DNA of 64,000 bases from Tianweitania sp. UT-5YL-CI-8 (GTDB lineage: Bacteria > Pseudomonadota > Alphaproteobacteria > Rhizobiales > Rhizobiaceae), in contig NZ_JASCRR010000005.1 of NCBI RefSeq assembly GCF_030010215.1, forward strand, positions 62,001 to 126,000, given 5' to 3'. Below are positions 42,434 through 51,575 of the stretch, piece after piece. The first letter of the stretch is position 1. The number at the start of each line of letters is the position of its first letter. The position numbers and the translations under genes were made by a program. Below the pieces are notes generated by a model that saw only the letters and a program-made list of their open reading frames with translations, had not been told where the DNA came from and made no database searches.

Positions 42434-44944
42434 TCAAGCCCTGAGCGCTTGGTTATCCGGATCGAACGGGCTTTCGCCGATGATCGTCGCCTTGTGCAGC
42501 TTGCCGAGGATCTTGATCTCGAATTCCCCGCCTTGCTCCGCAAGCTCGGGTTTGACCATCGCCAGCGCGATGCTCTTGCCGATACGCCAGCCATAACCGC
42601 CATGGGTGGCGCGGCCGACCAGCGCGCCGTCCTTGTAGATCGCCTCCGAGCCCCGCGCGTCGCAATCGGTGACGCCATGCACTTCCATTGTAACGAAGCT
42701 CCAGCGTGGACCGTCCTCGCGCAGCTTGACCAGCGCGTCACGACCGATGAATTCCCCCTTGTTCGGATGGACGAAGCGGTCTAGCCCGCTTTCCCAGGCC
42801 GAATACTCGATGGAAAGCTCGCGCGGGATGAGCCGATAGCTCTTTTCGATGGCCATGGCTGTCATGGCGCGGATGCCGAACGGCTTGATGCCGAATTCAG
42901 CGCCGGCTTCCATCAGCAGGTCGAAGATGGTGTTCTGCTGCTCGATCGGATGGTGCAGTTCCCAGCCGAGCTCGCCGACGAAATTGACGCGCAAGGCGTG
43001 CGCCGTTGCGGTGCCGACCGAAATCTGCTTGCCCGACAGCCAGGGGAAACTGGCGTTGTCGAGCGGCGTCCGCGTCAGCTTCTGCAGCACCTTGCGGCTG
43101 TTCGGGCCGGCCAGCACCAGCACGCCCCATTGTGCCGTCATCGGCGTGAACTGCACGCTTCCGTCGGCCGGCAGCAGCTTGCGCAGGATATCGTGGTCAT
43201 GCGCTTCGTAGGCGCCGGCCGAGACAAGGTAGAAGCCGCCGGGCTGGCGGTAGACGGTGAACTCGCTGCGTACCCCGCCATGCTTCGTCAGCAAATGGCA
43301 GAGCGCGATGCGGCCGATCTTCTTGGGGATGCGGTTGGCAAAAATAGAATCCAGCCACGCTTCCGCACCTGGTCCGCGCACCCAGGTTTTGGCGAAGGCC
43401 GACATATCCTGCACGCCGACATTGCTGGTGACGTTCTTCACCTCGTTGCCGACATGCTCGAAATAGTTGGAGCGCCGGAACGACCATTTCTCCACCACGC
43501 GGCCATCTTCCAAAGCGGGTGCATGATTTTCCGACGTCAGCACATCGGCGCCGACGCCGAGCTGGTCCTCGGGCACAAAATAGCCTTCCGGCGCGAACCA
43601 GTTCGGCCTCTCCCAGCCATAGACCGAGCCGAACACCGCACCCAACGACTTCATACGGTCATAGACCGGCGTCGTCTTCAGCGGGCGCGCTGCCGACCGT
43701 TCCTCGTCGGGATAGTGCATGGTGAAGACATTGGCGTAGGCCTCCTCGTTCTTTGCGATGAGGTAGCCTTCGGTGGCGTAGGGGCCGAAGCGGCGCGGGT
43801 CGACGCCCATCATGTCGATGGTGGGCTCGCCGTCCACGATCCATTCCGCAAGTTGCCAGCCGGCGCCGCCGGCAGCCGTAACGCCGAAGGAATGGCCTTC
43901 GTTCAGCCAGAAATTCTTCAGGCCGGGCGCGGGGCCGATAATCGGCGAGCCGTCCGGCGTATAGGCAATGGCGCCGTTGTAAACCTTCTTGATACCGACT
44001 TCGCCAAAAGCCGGCACGCGGGCGATCGCCGTCTCGATATGCGGCTCGAGCCGTTCGAGGTCTTCTTGGAACAGCTCGTACTCGCTGTCGTCGGAGGGTG
44101 CGTCGACATAGCACACCGGAGCGCCCTTCTCGTAAGGGCCAAGCAACAGGCCGCCATTCTCCTCGCGCATGTACCAGGAGCTGTCGCTTTCGCGCAGCAC
44201 GCCCATTTCAGGCAGTCCCTTCTTCTTGCGCTCGACGATGGCCGGATGCGGCTCGGTGACGATATACTGATGCTCGACCGGAATGACCGGAACATCGATC
44301 CCGACCATCTTGCCCGTCTTGCGCGCGAAATTGCCTGTGGCCGAGACCACATGCTCGGCTGTGATGTCGCCCTTGTCGGTCCTGACCAGCCATTTGCCGT
44401 CCGGGGTCTGCTCGATGGCGGTGACCGCGGTGTTGCGATAGATCGTAGCGCCCAGATCGCGGGCGCCCTTGGCCAGCGCCTGCGTCAGGTCGGCGGGCTG
44501 GATATAGCCGTCATCGGGATGCTGGATGGCGCCCAGAATGCCGTCGGTCTCGCACAGCGGCCAGACCTCCTTGAGCTGTTCGGGCGTCAGGATTTTCACC
44601 GGCACGCCGATCGTCTCGGCAATGCCGGCGTAGTACATGAATTCGTCCCAGCGGTCCTTAGTACGGGCCAGCCGGATGTTGGAGCATTTGGTGAAGCCGA
44701 CATTCATGCCGGTTTCTTCCTGCAGCTCCTGATAGAAGCGTACGGAGTATTTGTGGATCTGGCCGACCGAGTAGCTCATATTGAACAAGGGCAGCAGGCC
44801 TGCCGCATGCCATGTGGAACCCGACGTCAATTCCTTGCGTTCGATCAGAACACTGTCGCCCCAGCCTTTCTTGGCGAGATGATAGAGCGTCGAAACCCCG
44901 ACAACGCCCCCACCGATCACGACCGCGCGCGCCTCAGTCTTCAT
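42434..44944 (-). CDS. Dimethylglycine/sarcosine dehydrogenase-like flavoenzyme
   Basis: An 836-residue enzyme. An N-terminal DAO-type FAD domain (AVVIGGGVVGVSTLYHLAKKGW) has the motif GSTWHAAGLL, whose His is the covalent-FAD residue of mammalian DMGDH. FAO_M and GcvT-like folate domains follow in the C-terminal half (AYEAHDHDILRKL, LVLAGPNSRKVLQKLTRTPL, GELGWELHHP). It should oxidatively demethylate dimethylglycine or sarcosine, giving formaldehyde or methylene-H4folate. That is the step after Bmt or MttB. ATG 44944 has GGAG nine bases upstream; 44998 is the alternative. Confidence 0.87.
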   Translation of the reverse strand: MKTEARAVVIGGGVVGVSTLYHLAKKGWGDSVLIERKELTSGSTWHAAGLLPLFNMSYSVGQIHKYSVRFYQELQEETGMNVGFTKCSNIRLARTKDRWDEFMYYAGIAETIGVPVKILTPEQLKEVWPLCETDGILGAIQHPDDGYIQPADLTQALAKGARDLGATIYRNTAVTAIEQTPDGKWLVRTDKGDITAEHVVSATGNFARKTGKMVGIDVPVIPVEHQYIVTEPHPAIVERKKKGLPEMGVLRESDSSWYMREENGGLLLGPYEKGAPVCYVDAPSDDSEYELFQEDLERLEPHIETAIARVPAFGEVGIKKVYNGAIAYTPDGSPIIGPAPGLKNFWLNEGHSFGVTAAGGAGWQLAEWIVDGEPTIDMMGVDPRRFGPYATEGYLIAKNEEAYANVFTMHYPDEERSAARPLKTTPVYDRMKSLGAVFGSVYGWERPNWFAPEGYFVPEDQLGVGADVLTSENHAPALEDGRVVEKWSFRRSNYFEHVGNEVKNVTSNVGVQDMSAFAKTWVRGPGAEAWLDSIFANRIPKKIGRIALCHLLTKHGGVRSEFTVYRQPGGFYLVSAGAYEAHDHDILRKLLPADGSVQFTPMTAQWGVLVLAGPNSRKVLQKLTRTPLDNASFPWLSGKQISVGTATAHALRVNFVGELGWELHHPIEQQNTIFDLLMEAGAEFGIKPFGIRAMTAMAIEKSYRLIPRELSIEYSAWESGLDRFVHPNKGEFIGRDALVKLREDGPRWSFVTMEVHGVTDCDARGSEAIYKDGALVGRATHGGYGWRIGKSIALAMVKPELAEQGGEFEIKILGKLHKATIIGESPFDPDNQALRA

Positions 44945-45046
44945 GCCGCCCAACTCCATCTCGCCTGCTGCGCCCGGCCAGCAGCCGAAGCGATCCACTC
45001 AATTGCGGTAGAGATTAATATGCGGAGCGAGGCGATTTTAGGCCTG

Positions 45047-45055
45047 TTTGCGACA
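45047..45055 (-). promoter_or_regulatory. TGTCGCAAA box upstream of the dimethylglycine-dehydrogenase-like gene
   Basis: Minus-strand TGTCGCAAA, 103 bp upstream of ATG 44944, in the gene's own orientation. It is the same 9-mer as at 31741 and 40365. Confidence 0.5.
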
Positions 45056-45111
45056 CGGAATCGATGCGAACGACACACCGGCCAAAAACCACATCGAACA
45101 CCTCGTTGCAT

Positions 45112-45141
45112 GAGAAAAGCCGGGCCCTTCCGGACCTGGCT
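45112..45141 (-). terminator. Terminator of the small exported protein gene
   Basis: AGCCGGG (45118-45124) and CCTGGCT (45135-45141) pair with one G-T wobble. On the minus strand the stem is followed by TTTT. It lies about 25 bp past the stop at 45166. Confidence 0.65.
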
Positions 45142-45165
45142 TGCAAGGCATGTAAGTCGTGGTAT

Positions 45166-45429
45166 TTACTTGATGCGCGCGGTTCCGCCAGAAATTTCCA
45201 GCGTCTCGCTGCCCGTCAGCGCTTCGCGGTCGCCATTCGGCATGGTCACGAAGCAGCCTTTCGGACAGAACTCCACCGTCTCGCCGGCCGCCACGGCCAG
45301 CTGCGACTTGGTCGAACCGTCGGTCACGGTCAGCGTGTAAGCTTCAGCGTCGAGATTGGTGACGCTTGCGGCGTGAGCGGCGGAAGCCGTCACCAGGACA
45401 CCAGCCAGCACGATCATCATTCTCTTCAT
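45166..45429 (-). CDS. Small exported protein of unknown function
   Basis: An 87-residue protein with a signal peptide (residues 1-20, ...SAAHA) and a mature part of about 67 residues with two cysteines in FCPKGCFVTMPNG, probably disulfide-bonded. I do not recognise the family. It has its own terminator and no obvious operon partner. Confidence 0.75.
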   Translation of the reverse strand: MKRMMIVLAGVLVTASAAHAASVTNLDAEAYTLTVTDGSTKSQLAVAAGETVEFCPKGCFVTMPNGDREALTGSETLEISGGTARIK

Positions 45430-45550
45430 GTCAGTCCGGTGTTTCCACCGCCCCTTTTGCCATCAGCGGGCACTGTCGCCCGTTTTCATGAAAGCTTATA
45501 GGCGATCCAAGCTGAACGCCAACTGAATGCCGCGTTCACGCGGTAACGTT

Positions 45551-48040
45551 TCAGGCCGGGTCCGGCGCCTTCGGCCTGCGGCGCGGCTTTGCCGCGGCGG
45601 TGGCGGCCTTTGCTTCCTGCTGACGTGCCAGCAACGCCTCATATTCCGCCTCGATGCGCTCGTCCTCGCTTGCCTTGTCAAGCGGCGCCGCAGGCGCAGG
45701 GTCAGGCGCACGAGCAGCCGAGGGTATGGCTACACCTGCTTTTTGGAACTCGTTGAGGATTGCGAAGCGGAGGTCGTTCTGCACCGTGCCGCTGGTGAGG
45801 ACATCGGCGAGCATGACCCGCATTTCGAATTCCAGCGCGGTTGTCCCGAAATTGGTAAAGGCGATGAACGGTTCGGGGTTCTTCAACACCAGCGGATGCG
45901 ACTGGGATATTTCCTTGAGAATCTGGAAGGCGCGGTTGACGTCGCTGTCATAGGCAACGTTGACCTTGATATCGATACGGCCGAGCTTGTTGCGATGCGT
46001 CCAGTTGCCGACCGCGCTGTTGATGAATTCCGAATTCGGCAGGATCATCGTCTGGCGCTGGAACGTCTCGATCTCGGTGGCGCGAACGCTGATCTTCTTG
46101 ACCGTGCCGGAAACGGCACCCGCCGTGACCCAGTCGCCGACCTTGAACGGCCGCTCGGCCAGCAGGATCAGGCCGGACACGAAGTTCGACACGATATTCT
46201 GGAGGCCGAAACCGATACCGAGCGACAAGGCACCGGCGACCAGGGCCAGGCTGGAAAGATCGATGCCCGCGGCCGACACCGCGATGATTCCAGCCAGAGC
46301 CATGCCGGCATAGCCCACCACCAGGCGGATTGAATTGCGGACGCCGGCATCGACCTTGCCGCGCGCCATGACCGAGCCGTCGAGCCAGCTCTGGAACCAG
46401 CGCGTGATGAAATAGCCCAGCGTGAAGATGATGATGCCGGTGAGGATGCCGGAAGGCGAGAAGCTGAAGCTGCCAACCCTGAAGCCGCCGGCGGCGCGCA
46501 CCAGCCAAACCCACATGTCGCCCCACTGGAAACCCCACTGCAGCAGGATCAGCGGCAGGCCAATGATGATGACCAGAACATTGATGACGATGCTGATGAC
46601 CAGCCCGAGCTGGTCGAGCGTGGACTCGTCGATCGACAACCATTTTCCCAGCCGGTCGCCGAAGGACGTGTGCGCAAAGGCGCCCTCTTCCGACATCGCG
46701 CGCGCTGAAAGATGGCCGATATACATCGTGCCCAGAACCGCGCCCGTCACGACGATCTGCTGCGACAGGAAGCGGGCCAGCCCGATATAGCCCAACAGCG
46801 CCGCAGCCAGCGTTGCGCCGCCCATCAGATACAGCGAATAGCGGAAATACCACGGCCAGGGTTTAGCGGCCCCTTCGGTGGTCGACAAGGCCTTGACCAG
46901 GCCGATCATAATCAGCAGCACGCCGATGATGACCGTGGCGCCGAGCGCCTCGCCTACGGTTAGCGTCAGCGGCGCGCCGAGCACCTGATAGACGGTGGAG
47001 AAAAAATAATCGATGCCGCTGAAAAGGGCTGTCGCGGTCACCAGCCACATCAGAGATCGGGCCGCTCCGGTCCGCACGGGCACGAGACGCCAATTGGGCA
47101 TGTTCGGCGCCATGATCGCCTTGCCCAATCTATGGACGAAGAACACCATCAGGATGACGTAAAACAGTGCGCCCATCATGATGCCGATGTCGTCGCGCAG
47201 GATTTCGAAATATCTGAAGAGGAAATAGGTGATGCCCAAGAATACCGAAAGCGTGGCGGTTGGCAGCAAGGTCGACCAGAAGGCCACCGAAATACGGCTG
47301 AGATAGCTCGGCTCTTCGATCATTGGATCGGGTTCGAAGACCCGGCCGAACAGCCGCCGCCCGCCGATGAGAAGCACCGCCGCCGCCAGCACGCCAAAGA
47401 AGGTGACGCCCAGAACCGAGCTCAGCTTGAACGACCAGACGAAGCGCCACCAGGAACCGATCACGCCGTAAAGGTCGCCCATTTCCGCCTGAAAATCGCT
47501 GACGACCTCGAAGAACAACGCGTAGTCGATCTCATAACGCTTGGTCAGGAGGTTCTGGAACAGATCGCGGCGCATTTCGCCGATGCGGTCGATCATGCCA
47601 TTGACCTGGATCGAGAGGTTTTCGGCCACCCCGATCACCGCGTTGATCTCGGCCTTCTCCGCTGTCAGAGCTTCGCGTTCGCTGGAAACGATGTCGGGCT
47701 CCGCAGGTTGCCCCTCTGCCGGCACAGGGCCGAGTTGCGTCAGCCTTTCATTGATTTCCGTAAGCTTGGGCCGAAACGCTACCGCGCTGCCGAGCAGTTG
47801 CTGCGAAAGCTGCTCCAGTTCCAGCCGTATCTCCAGAAGACGCCCGTCATCCTCCGCGCTCTTGGTCATGTCCTGCTCGAGCGTCAGGACCTGTGCTTTC
47901 AGTTGCTCGATGACCTTCTGCTGGTCCGCGACGATGCCGGCAGGGGCACGGCCCAGTTGCTGCGCACCGGCCTGCGGCACCAGCGAGGCGACAAACAAAG
48001 TGACGAACAGGACCAGGAATCGCAAGGCTCTTGAGATCAT
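45551..48040 (-). CDS. MscS-type mechanosensitive channel with DUF3772 domain
   Basis: An 829-residue membrane protein. A signal peptide is followed by a periplasmic coiled-coil DUF3772 domain (IVADQQKVIEQLKAQVLTLEQDM...), about ten transmembrane helices, and the MscS pore/beta domain: SLALVAGALSLGIGFGLQNIVSNFVSGLILLAERPFKVGDWV. A low-complexity Ala/Lys/Arg tail ends ...RRRPKAPDPA. It should release solutes under hypo-osmotic stress, relevant in a cell that accumulates betaine. ATG 48040 is chosen; 48058 is equally possible. Confidence 0.88.
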   Translation of the reverse strand: MISRALRFLVLFVTLFVASLVPQAGAQQLGRAPAGIVADQQKVIEQLKAQVLTLEQDMTKSAEDDGRLLEIRLELEQLSQQLLGSAVAFRPKLTEINERLTQLGPVPAEGQPAEPDIVSSEREALTAEKAEINAVIGVAENLSIQVNGMIDRIGEMRRDLFQNLLTKRYEIDYALFFEVVSDFQAEMGDLYGVIGSWWRFVWSFKLSSVLGVTFFGVLAAAVLLIGGRRLFGRVFEPDPMIEEPSYLSRISVAFWSTLLPTATLSVFLGITYFLFRYFEILRDDIGIMMGALFYVILMVFFVHRLGKAIMAPNMPNWRLVPVRTGAARSLMWLVTATALFSGIDYFFSTVYQVLGAPLTLTVGEALGATVIIGVLLIMIGLVKALSTTEGAAKPWPWYFRYSLYLMGGATLAAALLGYIGLARFLSQQIVVTGAVLGTMYIGHLSARAMSEEGAFAHTSFGDRLGKWLSIDESTLDQLGLVISIVINVLVIIIGLPLILLQWGFQWGDMWVWLVRAAGGFRVGSFSFSPSGILTGIIIFTLGYFITRWFQSWLDGSVMARGKVDAGVRNSIRLVVGYAGMALAGIIAVSAAGIDLSSLALVAGALSLGIGFGLQNIVSNFVSGLILLAERPFKVGDWVTAGAVSGTVKKISVRATEIETFQRQTMILPNSEFINSAVGNWTHRNKLGRIDIKVNVAYDSDVNRAFQILKEISQSHPLVLKNPEPFIAFTNFGTTALEFEMRVMLADVLTSGTVQNDLRFAILNEFQKAGVAIPSAARAPDPAPAAPLDKASEDERIEAEYEALLARQQEAKAATAAAKPRRRPKAPDPA

Positions 48041-48193
48041 GACTTCTCGGGTTCGCATCGGTTCGCAGCGTTCGAACCGGAAAATTCATAGAGGATGCAA
48101 CCCCATGGGTGCAATCGGCTTCAGCGACGGCCTAACCTGCGCAATCGTGTGGCACAATGATGGTCGTTCCGACTCGTCGTGACGAGGCAAGCC

Positions 48194-48907
48194 TTATTTC
48201 AGAAAGGTCGTCCACTCTTCCAGCGGAGCGCGCTCGGTGCGGAAATGGTTCTCCGGTTTGGAGGTGTCCTCATAGCCCAGCGCAATGCCGCAGACGACGA
48301 TCTCCTCGTCGGTGAGATTGAGGATCGGCCTGATCTGCCGGTGGTATGGAGCAAAGGCGGCCTGCGGGCAGGTATGCAGGCCACGCGCGCGGGCGGCGAT
48401 CATGATGTTCTGCAGGAACATGCCGTAGTCGACCCACGAGCCCTGGTTGAGCCTGCGGTCGATGGTGAAGATCATGCCGACAGGCGCGTCGAAGAAAACG
48501 AAATTGCGGTCATGCTGCTCGCGCATGCGGTCAACATCCCTGCGCCCAATGCCCAGCGTCGAATAAAGCGCAAATCCCACCGTGCGACGGCGCGTCAGAT
48601 AGGGTTCGAAGAACTTCTCCGGATAATATTTGTATTCGTCCCATTCGACCTTTTCGGCGCGAATGCCGGAATTCAGGATGGCATCGGAAATCTTCGCCTT
48701 GGTCTTGCCCGTGGTCACATAGGTGCGCCAAGGCTGCATGTTCGTGCCGGATGGAGCACGGGCGGCAAGGTCGAGGATTTCGCGGATCAGCCTCTCGTCA
48801 ACCGGCTTAGGCAGGAACGCCCTGACCGACCGCCGCGTCTCAATCGCCTCGTCGACCGTCTCGGCAATGTCGGCATCGTCGGTCGTTCCACGCTCAGGCG
48901 CCAGCAT
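48194..48907 (-). CDS. Nitroreductase-family FMN oxidoreductase
   Basis: A 237-residue flavoprotein with the FMN motifs TRRSVRAFLPKPVDE, AARAPSGTNMQPWRTYV, GSWVDYGMFLQNIMIAARARGLHTCPQ and IVCGIALGYED. This matches the PnbA/NfsA-like branch. It probably reduces nitroaromatics or quinones with NAD(P)H; the physiological substrate is unknown. It lacks the specific features of BluB, the DMB synthase of the same superfamily. Confidence 0.88.
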   Translation of the reverse strand: MLAPERGTTDDADIAETVDEAIETRRSVRAFLPKPVDERLIREILDLAARAPSGTNMQPWRTYVTTGKTKAKISDAILNSGIRAEKVEWDEYKYYPEKFFEPYLTRRRTVGFALYSTLGIGRRDVDRMREQHDRNFVFFDAPVGMIFTIDRRLNQGSWVDYGMFLQNIMIAARARGLHTCPQAAFAPYHRQIRPILNLTDEEIVVCGIALGYEDTSKPENHFRTERAPLEEWTTFLK

Positions 48908-49272
48908 TGGCAGTTCCCTTCAAACTTCCGGGGCAAAGCAGCAACGCGCAAAGTCCTCTGCTGTTGCCTCTCGGACCACAGCCGTGAACACTCAGATGTG
49001 TCCAGGCCACCAGCCGCTTCGGAACACCCTCGCCGTCGATCGATCCCAGCATTTGCACCTTAAGTCATGATCCCGCAAGAGAATCTTCGGCGCGTTGCCA
49101 AGCCGGCTGTTGACGCAATGGCAGGAGACGGCGTCTGGCTCAAAGGATTTCGGATGCGCTGAGCAACGAGCTCTGTCAGATTCGCCGGGTCGTTGTGAGA
49201 CTTCCGCATCCCAGCCGCTTCGGCTACAGCCGCCAGAGATCGAGCGACCAGATCGAGAGAACGGATATCGTC
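48908..49272. other. Intergenic region without a recognised feature
   Basis: 365 bp between divergent genes. No convincing ORF, hairpin with a T-run or repeat was seen. It presumably holds both promoters. Confidence 0.4.
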
Positions 49273-50481
49273 ATGCCAAAGCCTTCATCCCGCATCGCGG
49301 GCATCATTCCATCAGGCAAGGATGGCTGGGAAGTGCATTTCAGCGCCATGATGCGCAAGCAGGCCGGCGAGGACATCATCATGCTGTCGGTCGGCGACCA
49401 CGACTTCGACACCCCGTCGGAAACCGTCGAAGCCTGTGTTACCGCCGTGCGCTCCGGCTTCCACCATTATACGATGCTGCCCGGCCTGCCGCGCCTGCGC
49501 CAGGCCATGGCTCGGCTGTCCACCCGCTGCACCGGCGTCGAGACGTCAGCCGACGAGGTCATCGCTACGCCCGGCGGGCAACTGGCGCTCTATGCGGCGG
49601 TGCAGGCAGTAGTCGACCCGGGCGACCACGCCATCGTCGTCGCACCCTATTACGCCACCTACCCCGGCACCTTCCGTGCCGCCGGTGCTGACTTCACGGT
49701 GGTGGAAGCCGAAGCCGCCGACGGTTTCGAGCCCCGCGCGGAAGCGATCGCCGCGGCCTTGCGGCCCAACACCCGCGCCATTCTGATCAACACCCCGAAT
49801 AACCCGACCGGCGCCGTCTATTCGACAAAGACGCTCGAAGACATCGCCGAACTATGCATCCGCAAAGATCTCTGGCTGTTGTCGGACGAGGTCTATTGGA
49901 CCCTTGGCGGCGGCGAACACATCTCGCCGCGCTCACTGCCCGGCATGGCCGAGCGCACCCTGGTCATCAATTCCATGTCCAAGAGCCACGGCATGACGGG
50001 CTGGCGCATCGGCTGGCTGACGGGGCCTGCTTCGATGATACGGTTGCTGATCAGCCTCAACCTCGTCACCACCTATGGCCTCACCGACTTCGTCTCGCGC
50101 GCGGCCATCGAAGCGCTCGAAAACGACTATGGCGTGGCCGACATTGCCGCCCGCTACGCCGCGCGGCGCTCAGTGCTGCTCGACGGCATCAAAGGCTCAA
50201 ACGGATTGGTCGTGCGCGGTTCGGAGGGCGGCATGTATGTGATGATCGACATCCGCGCCATCGAGCCGGATTGCGAGAAATTCGCCTTCGCGCTGCTTGA
50301 CGCCGAAAAGGTCAGCGTCATGCCGGGATCGAGCTTCGGCGATGCCGCCGCCGGCCACATCCGCATCAGCCTGTGCCAGCCGAACGACGTGCTGCGCGAG
50401 GCGGCGTTGCGGATCGTTCGGTTTGCGTCAAGCTATGGCGATGCGAAGGTTGCAGAGCAGTCAGTTGGCGCGAAGGTGTGA
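49273..50481 (+). CDS. Class I/II PLP-dependent aminotransferase
   Basis: A 402-residue fold-type I aminotransferase: LSVGDHDFDTPSETV, HYTMLPGLPRLRQAMA, TPGGQLALYAAVQ, INTPNNPTGAVYS, LLSDEVYWTL and the PLP lysine in NSMSKSHGMTGWRIGW. It belongs to the aspartate/aromatic aminotransferase subgroup; the exact substrates are open. MPKPSSRIAG is chosen as the start, with no strong ribosome-binding site. The C-terminal ...MPGSSFGDAAAGHIRISLCQP is complete. Confidence 0.9.
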   Translation: MPKPSSRIAGIIPSGKDGWEVHFSAMMRKQAGEDIIMLSVGDHDFDTPSETVEACVTAVRSGFHHYTMLPGLPRLRQAMARLSTRCTGVETSADEVIATPGGQLALYAAVQAVVDPGDHAIVVAPYYATYPGTFRAAGADFTVVEAEAADGFEPRAEAIAAALRPNTRAILINTPNNPTGAVYSTKTLEDIAELCIRKDLWLLSDEVYWTLGGGEHISPRSLPGMAERTLVINSMSKSHGMTGWRIGWLTGPASMIRLLISLNLVTTYGLTDFVSRAAIEALENDYGVADIAARYAARRSVLLDGIKGSNGLVVRGSEGGMYVMIDIRAIEPDCEKFAFALLDAEKVSVMPGSSFGDAAAGHIRISLCQPNDVLREAALRIVRFASSYGDAKVAEQSVGAKV

Positions 50482-50576
50482 TTGGATCATTCGACGTTGA
50501 GCTTGCAGCTTCGGGGGCGCCCTAAAGCACCACCCAACCGTAACAACGATTTACGACCTTCTACCCCAAACCAGCC

Positions 50577-51575
50577 TCAGTGGCTGATTTCGCTCACCGG
50601 TTCGATGAGTTGCGGGCCGAGATGCAGATAGCGCGTGGTCTTGCGCTTGGCGGCGATGTCGGTCCAGACGAAGCCGACCTGCTCCGCGGTTAGGCCGGCG
50701 GCGGATGCGACCTCGTCGGCTGACAGCCCGTTGTTCAGCCCGTAAAGGCACAGGTCCATCTTGTCGTAGGGCAGAGAGAAGTAGAACTCTTCCTGCGACT
50801 GCGGCAGCGAATAGGTGTCGGTGGTGGGTGGACGGCGACGCACTTCTTCCGGCACGCCGAGATATTCGGCCAGTTGATAGACCTGCGACTTGTAGAGATG
50901 CGCGATCGGCTTGATGTCCGCCAGACCGTCGCCGCCCTTGACGAAGAAGCCCTGGTCGTATTCCAGCCGATTCGGCGTACCGATGACGGCGAAGTTCAGC
51001 CGGTCGGCATGGTAGTATTCGATCTGCTTGCGGGCGCGCTGCTTCATATTGGTGGCAGCGACCACGCCGAGATAGGCCGACGGCGTCATGCGCACGGTGC
51101 GCTGCTTGCCCTCCGGGTCCTGCACCACGAGCTGCGAGATGCTGAAGCCATCGCCCGACAGCGAATTGGCGATGACCACCTTGGAAGCCCAACCCTCGCC
51201 ATATTCCGGAACGATCTCGCGGATCGACGCATCGCGGCGCTCGTAGCAGCCGAAAGCCTTGAGCGCAGGCCCGATGTCTTCCAGCTTGGCCTCGATGCCA
51301 AAGGTGTCTGCCACGGCCTTGCCGAGGCGATGGCTCAGCGGGTCGGAATCGTTTTCCGGCGTGAACACGGCAAAGACGTTCTTCGAGCCCACCGCCTTGG
51401 CGGCGAGCGCCGCGCTGACGCTGGAATCGATCCCGCCCGAAATCCCAAGGACGAAACCGCGCCGCTTAAGCTGGGTGCGCAGCAGGTTGCGCATTTCGGC
51501 GGTGATGCGCTCGACTTCCGCTTCTGCGTCGATGACGAGTGTTTCGGGGGAGAAAGGCTTGGCGTGGGTATTCAT
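50577..51575 (-). CDS. nadE: NAD+ synthase, ammonia-type, last gene of the exopolysaccharide operon
   Basis: A 332-residue member of the NadE family. It has the PP-loop SGGIDSSV (residues 46-53), ...GTPNRLEYDQGFFVKGGDG and the C-terminal KRKTTRYLHLGPQL. The family adenylates nicotinate adenine dinucleotide and amidates it. This copy lacks the N-terminal glutaminase domain of the usual ~560-residue glutamine-dependent enzyme. Its ATG overlaps the stop of the AMP-ligase gene (ATGA). The linkage to ACP/ligase/AsnB genes suggests a dedicated paralog that may amidate another adenylated acid; that is inference. Confidence 0.85.
   Translation of the reverse strand: MNTHAKPFSPETLVIDAEAEVERITAEMRNLLRTQLKRRGFVLGISGGIDSSVSAALAAKAVGSKNVFAVFTPENDSDPLSHRLGKAVADTFGIEAKLEDIGPALKAFGCYERRDASIREIVPEYGEGWASKVVIANSLSGDGFSISQLVVQDPEGKQRTVRMTPSAYLGVVAATNMKQRARKQIEYYHADRLNFAVIGTPNRLEYDQGFFVKGGDGLADIKPIAHLYKSQVYQLAEYLGVPEEVRRRPPTTDTYSLPQSQEEFYFSLPYDKMDLCLYGLNNGLSADEVASAAGLTAEQVGFVWTDIAAKRKTTRYLHLGPQLIEPVSEISH

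Noticed and set aside
48194-48907. BluB (dimethylbenzimidazole synthase) linked to cobalamin
   Set aside because: Only the general nitroreductase FMN motifs are seen; nothing specific to BluB was found and no cob gene is adjacent.
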